Shown piece by piece: positions 9,334 to 17,902 of a stretch of DNA of 64,000 nt. The position numbers were made by a program, and so were the translations under genes. This stretch comes from Microbaculum marinum. Its GTDB lineage: Bacteria > Pseudomonadota > Alphaproteobacteria > Rhizobiales > Tepidamorphaceae. Positions within the stretch are counted from its first letter, which is position 1. The number at the start of each line of letters is the position of its first letter. Where the stretch lies: assembly GCF_042646165.1 (NCBI RefSeq), contig NZ_JBHRTC010000007.1; one strand, given 5' to 3'. Under the pieces are notes generated by a model. That model was not told the DNA's origin, did not search any database, and saw nothing but the letters and a program-made list of their open reading frames with translations.

Positions 9334-11031
9334 TCAGCGGTCGATCGGCAGCGCGATGGTGAAGCAGGTGCCGCCGTCCGGGGTGCAGCGCTCCGCCCAG
9401 ATGCGGCCGTTGTGCAGGTCGACCACCCGCTTGACGATCGACAGGCCCAGTCCCGAAGAGCTTTCGCCACCCGTCGGCCGCGCCGAAAGACGCTGAAACC
9501 GGCCGAACAGGCGGGTCATGTCCTCCTCCGAGAGGCCCGGACCGTTGTCGGCGACGCGGATGACCGCCTCGCTGTTTTCCACATCGGCGGAAATGTCGAT
9601 GACGCCACCGCTCGGAGTGTACTTGACGGCGTTGGACATCAGGTTGTCGACGGCTTCGCGGATCCGGTCGTAGTCGGCGCGGATGGACAGCGTCGGCGGG
9701 ACCGTGACGCTGATCGTCTGGGCCTTGCGATCCGCCAGCGGCTGGTTCGATTCGACCACGGTCCGGATCAGCTCGGCGAGATTGCAGGGCGTGCGGCGTA
9801 TCGTGAAGTCCACCGCGTCGTTCATCGCCTCCGTGATCAGCCCCTCGATCATCGCGGTCATCCTACGCGCGGAATGGGTGATCTGGTCGACGTGCTTGGT
9901 GACGTTCTCGACGGGGATCGGGTTGCGCCGGATCTGCTGGCCGAGGAGGTCGGCGCGGCCGAGTATGACGCTGAGCGGGTTCTTCAGGTCGTGCGCGACG
10001 ATGCTCAGCACCTCCTTCTTGAAGGCGTTTGCGCGGTCCAGTTCCTCGGTGCGCTGCGCCACGCGTTCCTCCAGTCGAGCGTGACCTTCCTCCAGTTCCT
10101 CGTAGAGGGCGACATTGTCGAAGGCGACCGCCAGGCGGCTCGAGAACACGTCGATCAGCGACTGGTCAATTTCTGTGAGCGGGCGGCCGGCGTCCACGGC
10201 GATGACGAGTTCGCCGCCCGACCGGGTCGCCAGGTAGACCGCCGCCGCGCTTCCGTGGACGACGGTCCGGTTGGCCGCGAACGCGGCTTCGATCCGCTCC
10301 CTGAAATCGGCCTCGAGCTTGCAATCCGCGCCGAGTGCGGGAGCTGCGGCGTACCTGCCGGCGCCGATCAGCGTCGTACAGGCCGCGTCTTCGCCCGTCC
10401 GTCGCACGACCACGCCGTCGCCGGGGCCGCCGACGAGGGAGGCAATGCCGCCCAGCATCGCCTCCGCGAGCCTGTCGACGGCGTGGAAGTCGAACAGCAC
10501 CGAGGCGGCGTCGATGATCGTCTCCAGGCCGCGCTGCGTCTCGTTCATGCGCCTGAGCTGCTCGTAGCTCCTCAGCGCGGAGGTCAGCGTGGTGAACAGC
10601 TTGTCCGCCGTCAGCTCGGTCTTCGCCTTGTAGTCGTTGATGTCGTAGTCGACGATGACGCTGCGCTCCGGCGCCTGGCCGGGCTGGCCGGTCCGCAGGA
10701 TGATGCGCACCGTGTCGTTCTTCAGCTGGTTGCGGATGTAGCCGACGAGATCCAGGCCGGCCGTGTCCGTCTCCATCACCACGTCCAGCAGCACGACCGC
10801 GCAATCGGGATGTTCGGCCAGCACCTTGCGGCCTTCCCTGGCGGAGTAGGCCGAAATGATTTCCAGTCCGTAGCCCTGCAGGACATAATCGCTCAGCGCG
10901 AAGCGGGTGCCGTCATGGACGGCGGGATCGTCGTCGATGACCACGACCTTCCAGTACCCGGAAATGACCGGATCGTCGGAGTCGGGCCCGTCCTCGAGCA
11001 CAATGACGAGTTCGTCGTCGTCGTCGCTCAT
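9334..11031 (-). CDS. Hybrid two-component protein: REC-DUF3369-histidine kinase
   Basis: This 565-residue cytoplasmic protein has no membrane segments. A receiver domain comes first (acidic pocket VVVIDDDP, phosphoacceptor Asp in VVLLDVVM). A DUF3369/GAF-like middle follows, then a coiled coil (about 310-335) and a HisKA helix with phosphoacceptor His near residue 347 in SIVAHDLKNPLS. The HATPase_c domain has N-box NLMSNAVKYTP, G1 DNGPGLS and SSGLGLSIVK. The N-terminal receiver implies it is both a target and a source of phosphoryl groups. It lies convergent with pobA (15 bases apart) and divergent from aroQ. The OmpR-type regulator at 11912 is a possible partner, but that is inference. Start ATG at 11031. 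Confidence 0.87.
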   Translation of the reverse strand: MSDDDDELVIVLEDGPDSDDPVISGYWKVVVIDDDPAVHDGTRFALSDYVLQGYGLEIISAYSAREGRKVLAEHPDCAVVLLDVVMETDTAGLDLVGYIRNQLKNDTVRIILRTGQPGQAPERSVIVDYDINDYKAKTELTADKLFTTLTSALRSYEQLRRMNETQRGLETIIDAASVLFDFHAVDRLAEAMLGGIASLVGGPGDGVVVRRTGEDAACTTLIGAGRYAAAPALGADCKLEADFRERIEAAFAANRTVVHGSAAAVYLATRSGGELVIAVDAGRPLTEIDQSLIDVFSSRLAVAFDNVALYEELEEGHARLEERVAQRTEELDRANAFKKEVLSIVAHDLKNPLSVILGRADLLGQQIRRNPIPVENVTKHVDQITHSARRMTAMIEGLITEAMNDAVDFTIRRTPCNLAELIRTVVESNQPLADRKAQTISVTVPPTLSIRADYDRIREAVDNLMSNAVKYTPSGGVIDISADVENSEAVIRVADNGPGLSEEDMTRLFGRFQRLSARPTGGESSSGLGLSIVKRVVDLHNGRIWAERCTPDGGTCFTIALPIDR

Positions 11032-11335
11032 TCCATCGACCCGTCGATTACGCCGTTTCACCAAGCATCACAAAACCCGTCGCGCTTTGCGGCGACGCGG
11101 AAACATCCCAGGATGTACGATGCGACCGCCGGTCCCACACCGCGCCTATCGGCCGCAACGGAATTTGGACCATCGAATGGTAGCGCATGCAAGCTCTAAT
11201 CCGGCTGTTTCGCAGGCGGGAACAGGCATCCGGAGGCCATGAACGGCGCGTTCCGGCGGCGGCAGTGGCGCCGGCCGCGCCGCAATGGCATTGTCCCGGC
11301 GCATCCCGACTGCAGCGACGCAGGAGACCGATTCC
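11032..11335. other. Divergent intergenic region between the hybrid kinase and aroQ
   Basis: About 304 bases with no supported gene. It must hold promoters for both flanking genes. A good ribosome binding site (AGGAGA, about ten bases before the ATG) marks the aroQ start. I could not identify a convincing operator, attenuator or small RNA. Confidence 0.4.
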
Positions 11336-11779
11336 ATGACGCGCACCGTTCTCGTACTCAACGGGCCGAACCTCAACCTCCTGGGCACACGTCAGCCCGA
11401 CATCTATGGCGCCGACACCCTGGCCGACGTCGAGGCGCGGCTGAAGTCGCTGGCCGGGGATCTCGGCCTGGAGATCGATTTCCGCCAGTCGAACCATGAG
11501 GGCGAACTGGTCACCTGGATTCAGGAAGGGCGCGGCCGGGTGGCGGGCGCCATACTCAATCCAGCCGCCTATTCCCACACGTCGGTGGCGATCATGGATG
11601 CGCTGCAGGCCTGCGACTATCCGGTGATCGAGGTGCACATCAGCAACATCCACAGGCGCGAGCCCTTCCGCCATCATTCCCATGTGTCGGCGGTTGCGGT
11701 CGGCGTCATCTGCGGCCTCGGCGTGCAGGGATATGAGTTGGCTTTGCAGGCGCTGGACCGAATAATCGGCAGGACATAG
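11336..11779 (+). CDS. aroQ: Type II 3-dehydroquinate dehydratase
   Basis: This 147-residue protein has the usual length and all landmark motifs of type II dehydroquinases: NGPNLNLLGTRQPDIYG near the N-terminus with the catalytic Tyr in DIYG, RQSNHEGELV, NPAAYSHTSVAIMDAL and EVHISNIHRREPFRHHS carrying the active-site His. It converts 3-dehydroquinate to 3-dehydroshikimate in the shikimate pathway (or in quinate catabolism), usually as a dodecamer. The ATG at 11336 is preceded by AGGAGA. In many alphaproteobacteria aroQ precedes accBC; here it is followed by an OmpR-type regulator gene instead. Confidence 0.95.
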   Translation: MTRTVLVLNGPNLNLLGTRQPDIYGADTLADVEARLKSLAGDLGLEIDFRQSNHEGELVTWIQEGRGRVAGAILNPAAYSHTSVAIMDALQACDYPVIEVHISNIHRREPFRHHSHVSAVAVGVICGLGVQGYELALQALDRIIGRT

Positions 11780-11911
11780 GCTGGATCGGAGCCGGAGTGT
11801 TCGAAAAGGGGCGAATCAATGCGATTTCCTGTCACAATTCCGCGTGCACGGTTCTGCGGGCTTCGTTAGACTTTCCATACAGAGGCAACTGTACCGCATC
11901 CGGTTGAGCGC

Positions 11912-12646
11912 GTGTCCGGCAATCCCCACATCCTGGTCGTCGACGACGACGCCGAGGTCCGCGAGATGGTCCGCGACTACCTGCTCGCGCACGATTTCGT
12001 CGTCTCCACCGCCGAGGATGGCGCCGCGATGAAGTCGGTCCTGGCCCAGCGGCCAGTCAATGTCGTCGTGCTCGATCTCAAGATGCCCGGCGACGACGGC
12101 TTCACGCTCACCCGCTACCTGCGCGAGCGCGGTCCCGTCGGGATCATCATGCTGACCGGTAGCGGCGAGGTGATCGACCGGGTGGTCGGGCTGGAGCTCG
12201 GAGCCGACGACTATCTCACCAAGCCGTTCGACCCGCGCGAACTGCTGGCCCGGGTGCGCAGCCTGGTGCGGCGCCTCTCGTCGGGCGATGCCGCGCACGA
12301 CGAGGCGCCGGCGACGATGGGTCACGAAGTTGTGATGGGTCGCTGCATCCTGAACCTCGACACCAAGCGGCTCTACCACCGCGACGGCGACGAGGTGCCG
12401 ATGACCGCCATGGAGTTCGACCTGTTGCGCTCCTTCGCGGAACGGCCGAACCGGGTGCTGTCGCGCGACCAGCTTCTCGATCTGGCGCACAATCGGGACA
12501 TGGAGGCGTTCGACCGCTCCATCGACATCCGGATCATGCGGCTGCGCCGCAAGATCGAGCCGGATCCGCAGAAGCCGGAAGTGCTGAAGACCATCCGCGG
12601 CCTGGGCTACATGTTCGTGCCGGCCGGTCAGCGTCAGGCGAACTGA
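11912..12646 (+). CDS. OmpR/PhoB-family response regulator
   Basis: This 244-residue protein has an N-terminal receiver domain (acidic pair VVDDDAEV, phosphoacceptor Asp in VVLDLKMPG, Lys in YLTKPFDP) and a C-terminal winged-helix domain ending KTIRGLGYMFVP. It binds DNA as a phosphorylated dimer in response to an unknown kinase. It starts with GTG at 11912 (VSGNPHIL), and no nearer ATG keeps the first beta strand. No co-transcribed kinase is present; the hybrid kinase 0.9 kb upstream on the other strand is a candidate partner by proximity only. Confidence 0.92.
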   Translation: MSGNPHILVVDDDAEVREMVRDYLLAHDFVVSTAEDGAAMKSVLAQRPVNVVVLDLKMPGDDGFTLTRYLRERGPVGIIMLTGSGEVIDRVVGLELGADDYLTKPFDPRELLARVRSLVRRLSSGDAAHDEAPATMGHEVVMGRCILNLDTKRLYHRDGDEVPMTAMEFDLLRSFAERPNRVLSRDQLLDLAHNRDMEAFDRSIDIRIMRLRRKIEPDPQKPEVLKTIRGLGYMFVPAGQRQAN

Positions 12647-12716
12647 CGATCCTGGCGCTTGCGAAGGCTGCTGGAAGCAGGTCTGGTCGGGGGATCGGCG
12701 AAGAAATCATCGCCCG

Positions 12717-12764
12717 GAAAGAATGTCACCTTGAAAGAACGTCACCCTGAAAGTACGTCACCGG
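12717..12764. repeat. Three tandem 16-bp units
   Basis: Three direct, head-to-tail 16-base units (GAAAGAATGTCACCTT, GAAAGAACGTCACCCT, GAAAGTACGTCACCGG) share the core GAAAG-N2-GTCACC. They lie downstream of the response regulator gene and beyond the stop of the convergent L,D-transpeptidase gene. They could be iterated binding sites or a slipped-strand expansion. Their convergent location argues against a promoter for either neighbour. Confidence 0.7.
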
Positions 12765-12842
12765 CGGCCGGGAGGTCAGGCCACGGCCACCGGTGAACGG
12801 GAACAAGCTCGCGGGGACAGGCTTGTTTCCTGAAATCGGGTC

Positions 12843-13424
12843 CTAGAGCACCACCACCTGGGTGCCGACGTGGACTCGGTCGTAAAGGTCTTCCACGTCT
12901 TCGTTGAGCATCCGGATGCAGCCCGAGGACATCGCCTGGCCGATCGATTCCGGATCGTTCGAGCCGTGGATGCGGTAGAGCGACGAACCGAGGTACAGGG
13001 CGCGGGCGCCGAGCGGATTCTCGATCCCGCCGGGGACGAAGTCGGGCAGGCCGGGCTGGCGCTGCTTCATCTCCGCGGGCGGGGTCCAGCCGGGCCACTC
13101 GCGCTTCTGGGAAATCTTGTGGGTGCCGGCCCATTCGAAACCCGGGCGGGCGACGCCGATACCGTAGCGGATCGCGATGCCGCCTTCGGCGATGTAGTAG
13201 AGCCGGCGCTCGGCGGTGTTGACGACAATCGTGCCGGGGGCATAGGGACCGTGATAGTCGATCACTTCGCGCGGAATGCCCGGGGCCTCCAGTTCGACAA
13301 ATTTCGGCGCCTTCATCACGCGCCCGGTGAGCGGGTCGAACTGCGTATTGTCGAAGCTGGCGCTTGCGGGAACGCTGGCGAAAGCGGCCAAGGACACTGC
13401 AGCCGCGAAAGCGATACGGTACAT
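12843..13424 (-). CDS. L,D-transpeptidase (YkuD domain), secreted
   Basis: This 193-residue protein has an N-terminal signal peptide (MYRIAFAAAVSLAAFASVPASA, cleavage near ASA). The YkuD catalytic core reads YRIHGSNDPE followed by SSGCIRMLNED, supplying the conserved His and the nucleophilic Cys. Such enzymes form 3-3 peptidoglycan cross-links or attach lipoproteins to peptidoglycan in the periplasm. The family is expanded in Hyphomicrobiales, so the precise role is uncertain. I start at the ATG at 13424 rather than the in-frame ATG four codons upstream. It is followed at lower coordinates by the 16-bp tandem repeat. Confidence 0.92.
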   Translation of the reverse strand: MYRIAFAAAVSLAAFASVPASASFDNTQFDPLTGRVMKAPKFVELEAPGIPREVIDYHGPYAPGTIVVNTAERRLYYIAEGGIAIRYGIGVARPGFEWAGTHKISQKREWPGWTPPAEMKQRQPGLPDFVPGGIENPLGARALYLGSSLYRIHGSNDPESIGQAMSSGCIRMLNEDVEDLYDRVHVGTQVVVL

Positions 13425-13481
13425 TGCTGCCTCCACTGGTACGGACGGCGCCGTCTAACGGGTAATTTATTGCGATTGCGT

Positions 13482-13883
13482 TCAGCGCTGCGCCACGACC
13501 GTCGCGGCCGGTGTTACGATCGAGAGACGCTCCGAGGGGCGATGGTCGATCGACACGGTGCGCGGGGTAACGGCATCGTCGCCGGCGTTCAGGCACGAAG
13601 CGGGGATCTTCGGCCACGTGTAGCTTCCGCAATCCCGGTTATCGACGATCACGTCGAGACGGTCGTGCTTCGGCGTCGAGGAGGGAATCTCCTGGGCGGT
13701 GCCGTTGCGCTCGGCGTCGAGCGCGCCGCGCATGGCCTCTCCGACGTTGAAGGCGGGATGGCGGTCCTGAATCTTGACGGTATCCACGCCGACCGTCTGC
13801 TCGCTGTGCGATGGCTGGGTCAAGAAGACGATGCCGGTCGCTGCAACGGCTGACAGGGCGATCATCGTGCGTGTGGTCAACAT
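13482..13883 (-). CDS. Small secreted protein with WPxIPxxCL-type motif, function unknown
   Basis: This 133-residue protein has a likely signal sequence (TRTMIALSAVAATGIVFL). The mature part contains KHDRLDVIVDNRDCGSY followed by TWPKIPASCL. Two cysteines framing a WPxI motif recur in small exported proteins of rhizobial genomes, an inference from memory of such sequences. Its function is unknown. The ATG at 13883 is preceded by AGGAGAGGACAA, a strong ribosome binding site that decides the start. It lies upstream of the L,D-transpeptidase gene on the same strand, 57 bases away, so co-transcription is possible. Confidence 0.7.
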   Translation of the reverse strand: MLTTRTMIALSAVAATGIVFLTQPSHSEQTVGVDTVKIQDRHPAFNVGEAMRGALDAERNGTAQEIPSSTPKHDRLDVIVDNRDCGSYTWPKIPASCLNAGDDAVTPRTVSIDHRPSERLSIVTPAATVVAQR

Positions 13884-14045
13884 TTGTCCTCTCCTGAACT
13901 CCTCCGCCGGAACCCGGCGGCCTTTTCGGATGTGTCTCTGCACTTCCGATGATGCAGGATTAACGCGCGACCTTTTCTATCGTTTCACACTTCCGCAAGA
14001 TTTGTGTTTCAAGCGTTTCGTTACCCGACGGCAACACTCAAACGG

Positions 14046-14067
14046 AAAAACGGCCGAAATCGGCCGT
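14046..14067 (-). terminator. Rho-independent terminator of the aldehyde dehydrogenase arm
   Basis: On the minus strand ACGGCCGA-TT-TCGGCCGT forms a perfect 8-bp stem followed directly by a T tract (TTTTT). It lies about 95 bases beyond the aldehyde dehydrogenase stop and closes the 14.2-24.0 kb minus transcription unit. Confidence 0.8.
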
Positions 14068-14161
14068 CTCTCAATTATTTAACGGTTCCGTAACTGGTTC
14101 TCCGGAACCCCTCCGGTTGAGCGGTACGGACTCCGTTCGGACACAATAATGCTGCGGTTCC

Positions 14162-15670
14162 TCAGGAGTGGCGGATCCAGGCGGACTTCATCTGGGTGTA
14201 GGACACCACGGAATCGAAGCATTTGTCGCGGGCATTGCCGGATTGCTTCCAGCCGCCGAAGGGCTGCGTCATGTCGCCCTCGTCGAAGCTGTTGACCCAG
14301 ACGACCCCGGCCTCGATCTCCCGGATCAGTCGCATCGCCGTATCCAGGTTCGACGTCCACAGGCCCGCCGCCAGCCCGTAGCTGGTGTCGTTGGCGATCG
14401 ATATCGCTTCGTCCGCCCCGTCGACCGGGATCACCGTGCCGACCGGCCCGAAGATCTCCTCGCGGGCGATCACCATGTCGTTGCTGGCGTCCGCGAACAG
14501 CGTCGGATTGACGAATGCGCCGGGCGACTGGGGCGCATCGCCGCCGAACACCAGCCTGGCGCCGTCCTTCTGCCCGGCCTCGATGTATCCGAGCACCCGG
14601 CGCCGGTGCTCCTCGGTCACCAGCGGCCCCATGCTGGTGCCCGGATCGAGCGGATCGCCGGCGGAAAAGCTGTCGCGTGCGGTCTTCTGGAACAGGTCGA
14701 CGAAATCGCCGGCGATCCTGCGGTCCACTATCATCCGCGATCCGGCGTTGCAGACCTCGCCCTGGTTGGAGAAAATCCCGTTCACCGCCGCGGTGGCGGC
14801 GCGTTCCAGGTCGCTGACGTCGGCCAGGATGATCTGCGGGCTCTTTCCCCCGCATTCCAGCGCGACATGCTTCATGTTCGACTGACCGGCATATTGCAGG
14901 ATCAGCTTGCCGACCTCGGTCGAGCCGGTGAAGGACACCTTGGCGACGTCGTTGTGCAGGGCGAGCGCCCTGCCGGCCGTCTCGCCGAAGCCGTTGACGA
15001 CGTTCAGCACGCCGGCCGGCCCGCCCGCCCTGACGAAGAGTTCGCCGAGCCGGATGCACGACAGCGGCGACTGTTCGGCCGGCTTCAGCACGACCGTGTT
15101 GCCGGCGGCCAGCGCCGGCGCGATCTTCCACACCGCCATCAGCAGCGGGTAGTTCCACGGCGATATGGCGCCGACGACGCCGAATGGCTGGCGCAGGATG
15201 CAGTGCAGGACGTTCGCTTCCGTCGCCGTCACCTTGCCGTCGATCTTGTCGATGCATTCGGCCATGAAGCGGATCGTTTCCGCGCAGGCCGGCAGGTCGA
15301 TGTTGACCATGTCGGAGATCGGCTTGCCCATGTCGAGCGTGTCGAGGAGGGCGAGCGTGTCGGCTTCCTGCTCGATGAGGTCGGCAAAGCCGTACATGAC
15401 GGCCATCCGGCTGCGCGGCGCCATCTTCGACCAGCGCCCGTCCCGGAACGCCCGTTTCGCTGCCGCGACGGCGATGTCGATGTCGGCCTCCGTGCCCTCC
15501 GACATGGTGGCGAGCACGTCGCCGGTGGCGGGGTTGACGGTCTCGAAGCGGCCGCCGCCGGCGGCGTCGACATAGTCGCCGTCTATGAACAGACGGGTCT
15601 CCAGCTTGAGGCCTTCGGCCAGCGATACCCATTGCGCCTTGTCGAGATCGGCGAGCTTTTCGAGATGCAT
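14162..15670 (-). CDS. NAD(P)-dependent aldehyde dehydrogenase, PuuC-like
   Basis: This 502-residue ALDH-superfamily enzyme has PWNYPLLMAVWKIAPALAAG, the oxyanion/Glu region ALECGGKSP, and the catalytic Cys at about C307 in NQGEVCNAGSR. Its overall pattern fits the betaine-aldehyde/gamma-glutamyl-aminobutyraldehyde group (PuuC/AldH), which oxidises aminoaldehydes and trimethylammonio-aldehydes. It is the last gene of the minus arm, 91 bases after the acyl-CoA synthetase gene, with a GGAG ribosome binding site before the ATG and a terminator downstream. In context it would oxidise an aldehyde formed by the flavoproteins or the aminotransferase. The substrate is not determinable. Confidence 0.88.
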   Translation of the reverse strand: MHLEKLADLDKAQWVSLAEGLKLETRLFIDGDYVDAAGGGRFETVNPATGDVLATMSEGTEADIDIAVAAAKRAFRDGRWSKMAPRSRMAVMYGFADLIEQEADTLALLDTLDMGKPISDMVNIDLPACAETIRFMAECIDKIDGKVTATEANVLHCILRQPFGVVGAISPWNYPLLMAVWKIAPALAAGNTVVLKPAEQSPLSCIRLGELFVRAGGPAGVLNVVNGFGETAGRALALHNDVAKVSFTGSTEVGKLILQYAGQSNMKHVALECGGKSPQIILADVSDLERAATAAVNGIFSNQGEVCNAGSRMIVDRRIAGDFVDLFQKTARDSFSAGDPLDPGTSMGPLVTEEHRRRVLGYIEAGQKDGARLVFGGDAPQSPGAFVNPTLFADASNDMVIAREEIFGPVGTVIPVDGADEAISIANDTSYGLAAGLWTSNLDTAMRLIREIEAGVVWVNSFDEGDMTQPFGGWKQSGNARDKCFDSVVSYTQMKSAWIRHS

Positions 15671-15761
15671 GTCTCACTCCGTTTCGTGTTGGCAGGATGA
15701 TGCCATCCCGGACGGCCGACTGCAGCCGTCCGGGATGCCCCCAATTCCTCCGGTCCCCGGC

Positions 15762-17870
15762 TCACTGCGCCGTGTCGATGCACCGTCGCGCGACGACCAG
15801 CGCGTCGACGGCGGCACAGCCCGCCGGCAGGGCGAGCAGCGGGTTGACGTCGATCGACTCCACGGCGTCGCCGAGGGCCGCGGCAAGCACGGAAAACCGC
15901 GCCGCGGTCGTTGCCAGGGCGTCGAGGTCGCTGGGCGGGGCTCCGCGCACACCGTCGAGGAGGGACCGCAGGCGCAGCCGGTCGATCAGGCGCCGCGCCT
16001 CGGTCTCGTCGAAAGGCGGTCTTGCGAAGACCACGTCCTTGAGCACTTCGGCGTGGATGCCGCCGAAGCCGATCAGAACCACCGGCCCGAGCGTCGCGTC
16101 ACGCGTCATGCCGAGGATCAGCTCGACCTTCGGCCCCGGGATCATCGTCGCGATCATCGCGCGCGGCCCGAGCCGCCCGGCCATGTCCCGATAGGCGCCC
16201 CTCAGCGCGTCCTCGGTCGCGTGACCCAGCGTGACGCCGCCGACATCGGACTTGTGCGCGATACCGGGCGTCGCCGTCTTCAGCGCGACCGGATAGCCGA
16301 TCCGGTCGGCGGCGGCAACGGCGGCGGCCTCGTCCTCGGCGATCTCGCACGGGGCCGTCGGGATGCCGAAATCGGCGAGCATGGCGAGCGCCTCGGCCTC
16401 CTCGAGCGGTTCGCCGCCGGCCAGCCGCGTCTTCCAGGTCTCGACCGATTGCGGATCGGGCGGGGCGATCCGCATCGGCGGCCGCGCCTTGAAGTCCCGC
16501 CAGTCGAATGCGACACGGGCGGCGGCGACGAAGGAGGCCAGCCCGTCCATCACCGGCGTTCCGGCCCGGGTCGCCCGCACCGCTTCCGGATCCGTGCCGC
16601 TTCCCTGGTGCGTCGCGACGACGAAGGACGGCTTGCCGGTCTCCGCGAATGTCTCGGCGACCAGCCTGATGTTGATCGGCTGGACCCGGCCGTCGACGGT
16701 GCGGTCGAGGACGAGCGCTCCCATGGCGGTGTCCGGATCGCGCATCAGCGCCTTGAAGCTCTCCTCGAAATCGTACGGGAAGTTGCGGCCCGACCCCCAG
16801 TGATCGAGCGGATTGACCGGTTCGAGGCCGTGATCGAGCACGTCCGTGAGGCGCTCGATCGTCGCGGCGCCCGGTTCGGCGAGGCGGACGCCCTCGTCGT
16901 GGCAGAGGTCGATCATCAGGCCGCGCTCGCCGCCGGAATCGTGGCTCGAAACGATCCCGCCCGGGCCGATGTCGCGGGCCGCCTCGAGTACCATCAGCGA
17001 GGCGGCGAGTTCCTCGACCGTGCGCACCTGGCCGACGCCGTAGCGCTCGAACAGCGCGGAATAGGCGGCATGGTCGCCGGTGATTGCGCCGGAATGGGTG
17101 ACCGCCAGGCGGGCGGACACCTCGGTGCGGCCGACCTTGAGGGCGACGACGGGGACGTTCTTCTCGTTGGCCTTCCTCAGCGCCGCCTCGAAGCCGTCGG
17201 GATCGCGCGCGGTCTCCATGAACAGCCCGATCACCCGCGTCCACGGCTGGTCGAGGGCAAAGTCCATGTAGTCGGCGATCGTCGTCGTCAGTTCCTGGCC
17301 GGGCGAGACGGCGAGGCCGTAGTCGATGCGCTCCTCGGAATCGACCAGCGCGGTGAACAGGGCGCCGGAATGTGTGAGCAGCACCGTGCCCCCCGGCCGG
17401 TGGCGCGGATGAGTCTCGAAGCCGCACACCCACAGGCCGGCGTGAAAATTGTAGAAGCCCATGCAGTTGGCGCCGCACAGCACCATTCCGGCCTCGCGCG
17501 CACGCGCGCGCACGCGGTCCTTAAGGGTGTCGTCGCCGGCGAGAGACAGCGGCGAGAAGATCGTCGCGGCCCTTGCGCCGAGTTCGATGGCCTTTGCCAG
17601 TTCCTGCTCCAGGCGGTCGTCGCCGATGCCGAAGACGACATGCTCCGGGGCGGCCGGCAGGTCCTGCAGCGAGGCGTAGCACGGCACCCCGTCGATCTCG
17701 GGATAGTTCGGGTTGACCCCCCACAGCGCGCCCGGATAGCCGCCGAGCCGCAGGTGGCGAATCAGCATGTTGCCGACGCTGCCCGGCCGTGCGCTGGCGC
17801 CGACGATGGCGAGCGACGAGGGCCTCAGCAGCGGATCGAGGCGATGGGTGTAGAGCGCAGTCGGTTTCAT
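15762..17870 (-). CDS. NDP-forming acyl-CoA synthetase (acetate-CoA ligase family), single chain
   Basis: This 702-residue protein fuses the alpha and beta parts of ADP-forming acyl-CoA synthetases. Order: CoA-binding domain (about 10-130, starting RPSSLAIVGASARPGSVGNM), succinyl-CoA-ligase-like domains (about 150-460) with the phosphohistidine motif VTHSGAITGDHAAY, and a C-terminal ATP-grasp domain (about 485-700) with PVALKTATPGIAHKSDVGGV. It would interconvert an acid plus CoA with acyl-CoA, using ATP/ADP. I use the ATG at 17870 (MKPTALYTHRLDP); the in-frame extension overlaps the upstream gene and lacks homology-like sequence. It sits 32 bases after the GcvT-like gene. It may activate the acid made by the aldehyde dehydrogenase; that step is inference. 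Confidence 0.88.
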   Translation of the reverse strand: MKPTALYTHRLDPLLRPSSLAIVGASARPGSVGNMLIRHLRLGGYPGALWGVNPNYPEIDGVPCYASLQDLPAAPEHVVFGIGDDRLEQELAKAIELGARAATIFSPLSLAGDDTLKDRVRARAREAGMVLCGANCMGFYNFHAGLWVCGFETHPRHRPGGTVLLTHSGALFTALVDSEERIDYGLAVSPGQELTTTIADYMDFALDQPWTRVIGLFMETARDPDGFEAALRKANEKNVPVVALKVGRTEVSARLAVTHSGAITGDHAAYSALFERYGVGQVRTVEELAASLMVLEAARDIGPGGIVSSHDSGGERGLMIDLCHDEGVRLAEPGAATIERLTDVLDHGLEPVNPLDHWGSGRNFPYDFEESFKALMRDPDTAMGALVLDRTVDGRVQPINIRLVAETFAETGKPSFVVATHQGSGTDPEAVRATRAGTPVMDGLASFVAAARVAFDWRDFKARPPMRIAPPDPQSVETWKTRLAGGEPLEEAEALAMLADFGIPTAPCEIAEDEAAAVAAADRIGYPVALKTATPGIAHKSDVGGVTLGHATEDALRGAYRDMAGRLGPRAMIATMIPGPKVELILGMTRDATLGPVVLIGFGGIHAEVLKDVVFARPPFDETEARRLIDRLRLRSLLDGVRGAPPSDLDALATTAARFSVLAAALGDAVESIDVNPLLALPAGCAAVDALVVARRCIDTAQ

Positions 17871-17902
17871 CCACGCGGTCTTCGATGGGCCGGCGCCTGT
17901 CG

